Source of the DNA: DASUPK01 sp963743575
GTDB lineage: Bacteria; Actinomycetota; Thermoleophilia; Solirubrobacterales; 70-9
DNA length: 64,000 nt
Direction: 5' to 3'
NCBI GenBank assembly: GCA_963743575.1
Contig: CAVUQC010000001.1
Span: 1-64,000, forward strand
Shown here: piece after piece, positions 58,217-64,000 of the stretch
Layout of the letters: each line of letters opens with the position of its first letter
Position numbering within the stretch: position 1 is the stretch's first letter
Notes under the pieces: model-generated
The model's input: only the letters and a program-made list of their open reading frames with translations
Databases searched by the model: none
Told to the model about the DNA's origin: nothing
Made by a program: the position numbers and the translations under genes

Positions 58217-60742
58217 ATGTACCGAATATTAGGGATGGGGAGTTGGCTGGTGGCGGCGATCATTGCCCTCGCGTTCGCGAGCAGCGCCTCGGCTGCCAGC
58301 TTCGACGCCCGCGGCAGCACCGAGCAGGTGGACGTCACCGGCCTGAGCCCGAACGCAGCGATCTCCCTCCTCGATTCCTCCGACGGCGTCGTCCAGACGA
58401 GGAACGCCAACTCCCGCGGAGGGGCGCTCTTCCGCGACGTCAGCCCCGGCACCGGCTACACGGTGCAGTCCGGCGCGGAGACCTCGGACCCGCTGACGGT
58501 GACGCAGGACCCGATCCAGGCGGGTACGTCGGCCGCGCCTCCCGATCCCTCCATCTACAACCAGACGCTTCTCACCCACGGCTACGGCTACATGACGATG
58601 CGCGACGGCACGAAGCTCGCCTATGACGTCCATCCCCCCACGGACGTCGCCAACGCCCTTCCGCTGCCTGCCGCTCTCGCCAACGCGATAACCGCCGCCG
58701 CACCACCGCCCAGCTCTCTCACCCCCTCGCCGACCTTGGTCGAGTACTCGGGCTACGGCTACGCGAATCCCGCGGGCCCGGTCAGCGGCATCCAGGCTCT
58801 CGCCAACCTGATGGGCTTCACGGTCGTCGACGTCAACATGCGCGGCACCGGCTGCTCCGGCGGCGCTTTCGACTTCTTCGAGCCGCTGCAGAACCTGGAC
58901 GGCTATGACGTGGTCGAGACGGTCGCCCATCAGCCTTGGGTCGCCCACGGCAAGGTCGGGATGCTCGGCATCTCGTACGGCGGCATCAGCCAGCTGTTCA
59001 CGGCCCAGACGCAGCCGCCCGACCTGGCCGCGATCTCGCCGCTGTCGGTGATCGACCAGACCCAGACGACGCTGTATCCCGGCGGGGTCCTGAACACCGG
59101 CTTCGCCGTCGACTGGGCCAACGAGCGCCAGGACCAGGCCAAGGCGGCCGATCCGAGCGACCCGAACAACGGAGCACAGCCGTACGCGGTTCAGCGAATC
59201 GCCGACGGGGACACGACCTGTCAGGCGAACCAGGACCTGCATCCGGAAGCGAGCGACCTGCTGGCGAAGATCCGAGCAAACGATCACTACGTGCCCGACG
59301 TCGCCGACCCACTCTCCCCCACGACCTTCGTCAACAAGATCAACGTCCCGACCTTCATGGCGTGCCAGTGGACGGACGAGCAGACAGGCGGCCACTGCCC
59401 GACCCTGGCCGAGCACATGTCGGGGACCGAAAAGAAGTGGTTCACCTACACGAACGGGGTCCACACCGACTCGCTCGATCCCGAGACGTACAACCGCCTC
59501 TATGACTTCCTCTCGATCTACGTCGCCCAACAGGCCCCGGGGGCGAGCCTCTTCGAACCGATCGTCCAGGCGAGCTGGCCGATTGCGATGCAGACGATCT
59601 GGGGAATCCAGGGCCCCGGCGGATTGCCGCCCGTGGCGACCCTCCCGGCCGACCCGATCCAGACACAACTGACCCTGAGCGGAGCGCAGTCGGCATTCGA
59701 AGCCCTGCCATCGGTTCGCGTCCTCTTCGACAACGGCGCGGGGAACTCATCGAACCCGGGATGGCCGTATCCGGCCTTCGAGCAGTCCTTCTCCGGCTTC
59801 CCGATCCCCGGCACCCAGGCCCGCTCCTGGTACCTCGGAGCCGGCGGCGCACTCGCCGACAACTCCCCGGGGAGCCCCGCGGCCGATGGCTTCACCTGGG
59901 ACTCGCATGCGCGCCCCGCCACCGACTTCACCGGCGACACGGGCTCGGGCGCCAACGGCCTCTGGACAGCCACTCCGCCCTATCAGTGGAGTCAGGATCC
60001 GGCGGGAACCTCCGCCTCCTACCTGACTGAGCCGCTCGACCAGAACACCGCCGTCATCGGCGCCGGGCGAGTCGATCTCTGGGTCCGCTCCTCAACGCCC
60101 AACGTCGATCTCCAGGCCACCGTGAGCGAGGTCCGGCCGGATGGCAAGGAGACCTTCGTGCAGGGTGGCTGGCTCCGCACCAGAGCCCGCAAGCTCGACG
60201 ACGCCAAGAGCACCGAGCTCGAGCCCGTCCAGAGCCTGCGCCAGGAGGACTTCGCGGACATGCCCTCGGACCAGTTCGTTCCCGTGACCATCCCGCTCTA
60301 CTACGAGGGCCACATGTACCGGGCCGGCTCGCGCATCCGAGTCAGAATCAGCGCGCCGAACGGCGACCAGCCGATCTGGGCCTTTGCCGAGGCCGATCCC
60401 TCCTCGCAGGCGAATGTCGCCATCGGCTACGGCGGCTCGATGCCGTCGAAGCTCGAGCTTCCGGTCGTCCCGGGCGTCGACACCACGACCGGACTTCCGC
60501 CCTGCCCGGGCCTCCGTGGCGAGCCCTGCCGCGACTACGTGGCCTCCCAGAACCAGCCGGCTCCGCTGACGCTGCCCGACTCGGGAAATCCCGGCTCGGG
60601 AAATCCCGGCTCGGGAAATGCCGGTTCCAGGGCCCAGTGCAAGAAGCGGAAGCACAAGAAGGGGCACAAGCGGGCCGCCGAGGCCAAGAAGCACAAGAAG
60701 CGCGGCTGCCACAAGAAGAAGCACCACAAGAAGCACCGCTAG
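58217..60742 (+). CDS. Secreted CocE/NonD-type (X-Pro dipeptidyl-peptidase-like) hydrolase with Lys/His tail
   Basis: From the ATG at 58,217 the 841-residue protein has a signal peptide (MYRILGMGSWLVAAIIALAF ... ASSASAA). The catalytic domain has the nucleophile elbow GMLGISYGGISQLF and later ACQWTDEQTGGHCPT and TNGVHTDSLDPETY, where the Asp and His would be. The C-terminal jelly-roll domain of this class follows (VDLQATVSEVRPDGKETFVQ). It ends with SGNPG repeats and a tail of Lys, His and Cys. It would cleave esters or Xaa-Pro peptides outside the cell. GTG 58,196 is an alternative start. Confidence 0.82.
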   Translation: MYRILGMGSWLVAAIIALAFASSASAASFDARGSTEQVDVTGLSPNAAISLLDSSDGVVQTRNANSRGGALFRDVSPGTGYTVQSGAETSDPLTVTQDPIQAGTSAAPPDPSIYNQTLLTHGYGYMTMRDGTKLAYDVHPPTDVANALPLPAALANAITAAAPPPSSLTPSPTLVEYSGYGYANPAGPVSGIQALANLMGFTVVDVNMRGTGCSGGAFDFFEPLQNLDGYDVVETVAHQPWVAHGKVGMLGISYGGISQLFTAQTQPPDLAAISPLSVIDQTQTTLYPGGVLNTGFAVDWANERQDQAKAADPSDPNNGAQPYAVQRIADGDTTCQANQDLHPEASDLLAKIRANDHYVPDVADPLSPTTFVNKINVPTFMACQWTDEQTGGHCPTLAEHMSGTEKKWFTYTNGVHTDSLDPETYNRLYDFLSIYVAQQAPGASLFEPIVQASWPIAMQTIWGIQGPGGLPPVATLPADPIQTQLTLSGAQSAFEALPSVRVLFDNGAGNSSNPGWPYPAFEQSFSGFPIPGTQARSWYLGAGGALADNSPGSPAADGFTWDSHARPATDFTGDTGSGANGLWTATPPYQWSQDPAGTSASYLTEPLDQNTAVIGAGRVDLWVRSSTPNVDLQATVSEVRPDGKETFVQGGWLRTRARKLDDAKSTELEPVQSLRQEDFADMPSDQFVPVTIPLYYEGHMYRAGSRIRVRISAPNGDQPIWAFAEADPSSQANVAIGYGGSMPSKLELPVVPGVDTTTGLPPCPGLRGEPCRDYVASQNQPAPLTLPDSGNPGSGNPGSGNAGSRAQCKKRKHKKGHKRAAEAKKHKKRGCHKKKHHKKHR
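60578..60628 (+). repeat. Three tandem 15-bp units encoding a SGNPG linker
   Basis: CTCGGGAAATCCCGG is repeated with a final variant (GGAAATGCCGG) between 60,583 and 60,627. It lies in frame in the hydrolase gene and encodes SGNPG-SGNPG-SGNAG, just before the Lys/His-rich tail. Confidence 0.7.
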
Positions 60743-60809
60743 AGGCAGGGACAGAGCGCGGGGCCGGGTCGGGTCGGATCGGGCCGACCCTGCTCTTAAA
60801 GTCCGGCTG

Positions 60810-62042
60810 ATGCCTCAGCTCCCAACCGCTGCGACGGTGGCCGCCGGCGTCGACGAAACCTCGGCCCTCGTCATGGTGATCGCCGCGGCCCTTGCCGCCG
60901 TGATTGTGCTGGCCGCGTCGCCGCGGGTCGCCCTCCCCGTTGTGGTGCTGGAGCTCCTGCTCGGGATCCTGATCGGCCCTCAGGGGCTCGACATCGCCAG
61001 GCTCGACCCCACGACGTCGCTGCTCGGCGACCTGGGGCTCGGGATGCTCTTCTTCTTCGCCGGCTACGAGATCGACTTCGACCGGATCAAGGGACGCTCG
61101 CTCGAGCTCGCCGTGGTCGGCTGGGGCATCTCGCTGATCCTCGCCTACGGCGTCGGGGGCGCGCTGGCGGCCGCCGGGATCATCCTCTCCTTCCTCTACA
61201 CGGGCTCGGCGATGGCGACCACCGCGATCGGCACCCTGATCCCGATCCTGAGCGACGCCGGAGAGATGAAGACCACCTTCGGGACCTACCTGCTCGGCGC
61301 CGGAGCGATCGGGGAGTTCGGCCCGATCCTCCTCGTCACCCTGATCCTCTCCACCGGGCACCCGCTGCACGAAGCGGTGATCCTCATTCTCTTCATCGTG
61401 CTGGCCGTGATCACCGGCCTCCTGGCGGTTCGGTCCGCCTGGCGCGGCTGGCCACTGGTCGAGAAGACCTTCGAGACTTCGAGCCAGCTCGCCGTGCGCC
61501 TCGCCGTAGTGCTCGTCTTCAGCCTCGTCGCGCTGGCCGCGCAGCTCGGCCTCGACCTTCTCCTCGGCGGGTTCGTGGCGGGAATGATCACCCGCGTCGC
61601 CCTCCGCGGCCGGGAGGTCTCCGTCTTCGACTCGAAGCTGACCGCCGTGGGCTACGGCCTGCTGATCCCCTTCTTCTTCGTCTCCAGCGGAATGGCGTTC
61701 GATCTCGACGCGCTCACCTCCAGCGCCTCGGCGATGCTCAAGGTGCCGATGTTCGTCGGCCTCTTCCTCATCGTCCGCGGAATCCCGGCGCTCCTGCTCT
61801 ACCGCAGCGAGCTCGTGCTCCGCGACCGCTTCGCGCTCGCGGTCTACTGTGCGACCGAGCTGCCTCTGGTCGTCGCGATCACCACCCTCGCGATTGACGC
61901 CGGGCATATGGAAACCTCGACCGCCGCGGGCCTGGTCGGCGCCGCGATCATCTCGACGCTGATCTTCCCGCTGCTGGGCGGCTGGATCAGGCGCGGGGGC
62001 GAGCCCGTCTCGGGGCCGATCGAGGCGCCGGCCACGGCGTAG
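60810..62042 (+). CDS. CPA2-type cation:proton antiporter
   Basis: From the ATG at 60,810 the 410 residues form about 12 helices. Conserved stretches include VLELLLGILIGPQGLDI, LGLGMLFFFAGYEIDFDRIK, GAGAIGEFGPILLVTLIL (the acidic residue of the transport site) and LIPFFFVSSGMAFDL. There is no C-terminal TrkA-N domain, so it is of the short Kef/NapA-like kind. It exchanges Na+ or K+ for protons. A 180-bp gap with no recognised element follows. Confidence 0.85.
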   Translation: MPQLPTAATVAAGVDETSALVMVIAAALAAVIVLAASPRVALPVVVLELLLGILIGPQGLDIARLDPTTSLLGDLGLGMLFFFAGYEIDFDRIKGRSLELAVVGWGISLILAYGVGGALAAAGIILSFLYTGSAMATTAIGTLIPILSDAGEMKTTFGTYLLGAGAIGEFGPILLVTLILSTGHPLHEAVILILFIVLAVITGLLAVRSAWRGWPLVEKTFETSSQLAVRLAVVLVFSLVALAAQLGLDLLLGGFVAGMITRVALRGREVSVFDSKLTAVGYGLLIPFFFVSSGMAFDLDALTSSASAMLKVPMFVGLFLIVRGIPALLLYRSELVLRDRFALAVYCATELPLVVAITTLAIDAGHMETSTAAGLVGAAIISTLIFPLLGGWIRRGGEPVSGPIEAPATA

Positions 62043-62222
62043 GACCGCGGGTCGCTTCTCATCGGCTGAGCAGGACTACCACTTTGCCTGGAAAGAGAGC
62101 TTTCGGTGGGCTCTGGTGAGTTCTTCCGGAAATGCCTGAACAACTCACCAAAACTCCGGGCACCGCCGCTCTGGATGAGACGCGGAGGCTTTAGTCCGAC
62201 GCGGTAGCCCAATGTCGAAGGC

Positions 62223-62963
62223 TCATTTCGCGTACTCGATGAACCGGCCCAGACTTCGGAACCCGACCGCGGCGTAGACCCCCTCCGCCATCTCGGTCGA
62301 CTGCAGGCTGGCGGTCGCGCAGCCGCGCTCGCGAGCGCGGTGGAGATGCAGAGCCGTCACGGCTGTGCCGAGCCCGCGGCGCCTTGCGAACGCGAGGGTG
62401 CCGAGGTTGTAGATGCCGCAATCGCCGTCATGGTCGTAGGACATCGACGCGCTGGCGCTCTCGCCCTCGATCCGCCCGATGATCACGTGGAAGGCGCCCG
62501 GATCGACGCCGGCCAGCACTCCGTCCGGCACCTCGATGATTCGCAGGTATTCGCTCCAGTCCGGCGGCGCCAGGTCGATCTCCGGAGCCGCGACGACCAC
62601 GTCCTCCAGCGACATCGACATCGCAAGAGTGGTGGTGTCCACTCGGAGACCAAGGCCATCGAGAGCGGCGAGGGCCGCCTGCTCCGACTCGTGCGCCCAG
62701 ATCGCGAAGCGATCCACACCGGCGGCGTCGTACGCCTGCAGCGCCGCTGCGGCTGCTGCTTCCGCCGCCCCGGCGTCGAGATCCCGTGCCAGCACGGCGT
62801 TGTTGTAGAAGGCTCGCTCCGGGCCCTCAGGGAAGAGCGCCATTACGACATCTGGAAGCCGGTTGATCGACGCTCCCTCCGTGCCATCCGCGATGCGGGT
62901 CCACGAGCCGATCAGGTTCGCGAGCATCCGGCCATAGAGCACCCTCTCCCCCATGGCCGGCAC
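62223..62963 (-). CDS. GNAT family N-acetyltransferase
   Basis: This 246-residue protein has a variable N-terminal half (NRLPDVVMALFPEGPERAFY) and a C-terminal GNAT domain with the acetyl-CoA loop FARRRGLGTAVTALHLHRAR. MAEGVYAAVGFRSLGRFIEY is the usual last strand and helix. The Gln/Arg-x-x-Gly-x-Gly/Ala motif is intact. Substrate is unknown. The GTG at 62,963 lies 5 bp after the M24 peptidase stop; an ATG at 62,954 is also possible. Confidence 0.8.
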   Translation of the reverse strand: MPAMGERVLYGRMLANLIGSWTRIADGTEGASINRLPDVVMALFPEGPERAFYNNAVLARDLDAGAAEAAAAAALQAYDAAGVDRFAIWAHESEQAALAALDGLGLRVDTTTLAMSMSLEDVVVAAPEIDLAPPDWSEYLRIIEVPDGVLAGVDPGAFHVIIGRIEGESASASMSYDHDGDCGIYNLGTLAFARRRGLGTAVTALHLHRARERGCATASLQSTEMAEGVYAAVGFRSLGRFIEYAK

Positions 62964-62968
62964 GTCGC

Positions 62969-64000
62969 TCAGTCGACGATCTGGAGATCCTTGGGCAGGC
63001 CGCTCAGGTTGCGGTAGCCGTCCGCCGTCACGACGACCAGGTCCTCGATGCGGACGCCGAACTTCCCGGGCAGATAGATGCCCGGCTCGACCGTGACGAC
63101 GTTTCCTTCGAAGACCTCGTCCTCGGAGGTGGTGGCGAGCCGCGGCCCCTCGTGCACCTCCAGGCCGACGCCGTGCCCGAGTCCGTGGCCGAAGTGGTCG
63201 CCATGGCCGGCCTCCTCGATCAGCTCGCGCGCCACCGCGTCGACCTCCTTCCCGGCCGCCGCCGGGCGCACCGCCTCGAGAGAGGCCAGCTGCGCCCGCA
63301 GCACCAGCTCGTAGACCTCGCGCGCCTCTTCCCCGGGGTCACCGGTCGCGAAGGTCCGCGTGCAGTCCGAGCAATAGCCGTCGAGCAGGGCGCCCATGTC
63401 GTAGACGATCAGCTCCCCGAAGCCGATCTCGCGCTCGCCGGGCTCGGCATGCGGCAGCGCACCGTTCTCACCCGCCGCGACGATCGGCGGGAACGACGGC
63501 TCGGCGCCGAGCTCACGGATGCGCGCCTGGACGGCCCGAGCGACGTCGCGCTCGGTGTGGCCCGCGAGGCCACGCTCGAGCGTCCACTCGTAGACCTCGT
63601 CGGCCAGCTTCGCGGCGGCCGCGATCCGCTCGAGCTCGCCGGGCTCCTTGACGGCCCGGAGCTGCTCGACCAGATCCCCCGCAGGGACGAACTCCACGTC
63701 GTCCCCCGCCGCGGCCTCCAGACGGGCCAGCTGGCGGACGCTGAGCTTCGCGTCCTCGAAGCCGACCCGGCCCTTCATGCGCCCCACGATCTGCGGGATC
63801 AGCTCGCGCTCGGCGTCCGGGCGCTCCCATTCCGGAGCGACCTCGTCCTTGGCGCGCTCGGTGTATCGGAAGTCGGTGAAGAAGATGAGCTCGTCGCCGC
63901 CGATCAGGCACGCTCCATTGGTGCCCGTGAACCCCGTCAGGTAGCGGACGTTGACCAGATCCGAGATGAAGAGCTGGCCCAGCTCCTTCTCGGCCACCAA
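62969..64000 (-). CDS. Xaa-Pro aminopeptidase (M24 family), 5' end outside the window
   Basis: The visible 343 residues begin VAEKELGQLFISDLVNVRYL and lack perhaps 10-20 N-terminal residues. The creatinase-like N-domain is followed by the pita-bread fold with all metal ligands: VYDMGALLDGYCSDCTRTFA (Asp, Asp), DHFGHGLGHGVGLEVHEGP (His), VVTVEPGIYLPGKFG (Glu) and GVRIEDLVVV (Glu). It removes N-terminal residues before proline. It lies directly upstream of the GNAT gene on the same strand. Confidence 0.9.
   Translation of the reverse strand: MVAEKELGQLFISDLVNVRYLTGFTGTNGACLIGGDELIFFTDFRYTERAKDEVAPEWERPDAERELIPQIVGRMKGRVGFEDAKLSVRQLARLEAAAGDDVEFVPAGDLVEQLRAVKEPGELERIAAAAKLADEVYEWTLERGLAGHTERDVARAVQARIRELGAEPSFPPIVAAGENGALPHAEPGEREIGFGELIVYDMGALLDGYCSDCTRTFATGDPGEEAREVYELVLRAQLASLEAVRPAAAGKEVDAVARELIEEAGHGDHFGHGLGHGVGLEVHEGPRLATTSEDEVFEGNVVTVEPGIYLPGKFGVRIEDLVVVTADGYRNLSGLPKDLQIVD

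Overview
The window looks like two pieces of DNA joined near position 7,860. Bases 1 to about 7,860 carry genes typical of Micrococcales (Microbacteriaceae-like) actinobacteria: a DedA tail, an Nramp transporter, a tRNA-Leu, a divergent alpha/beta hydrolase and TetR pair, a lipoprotein, and tadA-tadB-tadC. Every one of these proteins is readable only by hopping between frames every few hundred bases, which is the pattern of uncorrected single-base indels. From about 7,870 to 64,000 the reading frames are clean and the gene set suits a deep-branching actinobacterium of class Thermoleophilia (Solirubrobacterales-like). The class is inferred from gene content and order; I could not run a search. 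At the join a tadC gene and a UBP-type zinc-finger gene are both cut off mid-gene, facing each other.

Layout of the clean part: 7.9-11.6 kb holds an FAD disulfide oxidoreductase with its UBP-finger partner, a VOC protein, a secreted Lys-tailed protein and a SnoaL-like gene. A CAT-anticodon tRNA follows, then a small membrane protein, an Hpt protein, a thioredoxin-like lipoprotein, an SDR, two glycosyltransferases and tRNA-Asn (11.6-17.1 kb). The minus-strand block dnaG-dgt-ppdK covers 17.1-22.7 kb. After another SDR and a secreted protein comes recO. A long minus-strand run from 39.5 down to 25 kb reads tlyA, nadK, (MFS), recN, steA, a short MraY/WecA-like membrane protein, pyrG, M20 peptidase, DUF3866, NUDIX, xerD, mutM, P1 peptidase. 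It preserves the actinobacterial order tlyA-nadK-recN-steA-X-pyrG-nudix-xerD known from Mycobacterium, with insertions and with a different protein in slot X.

From 39.6 to 49.8 kb the genes are accessory: small membrane and secreted proteins, a rhodanese, a lipoprotein, a DEAD-box helicase, an MFS pump, a sulfotransferase-TIGR03032 fusion and zinc-ribbon proteins. From 54.1 down to 50.0 kb a minus-strand operon, efp-nusB-xseB-like-polyprenyl synthase-dxs, joins translation/transcription factors to the start of isoprenoid synthesis. The end of the window has a damaged GH5 gene, a DedA protein, a ZIP transporter, LtrA, a large secreted CocE-type hydrolase, a CPA2 antiporter, a GNAT protein and an M24 peptidase cut by the window edge.

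The most interesting threads are: (1) unrelated secreted proteins that carry Lys/His/Cys-rich tails or stalks; (2) the truncated MraY-like protein next to SteA; (3) a tandem palindromic repeat that supplies the last codons and stop of a peptidase; (4) active-site or zinc-site losses in MutM, the FAD oxidoreductase and the GH5 protein; and (5) the join itself. I saw no rRNA, CRISPR array, prophage or intact insertion sequence.
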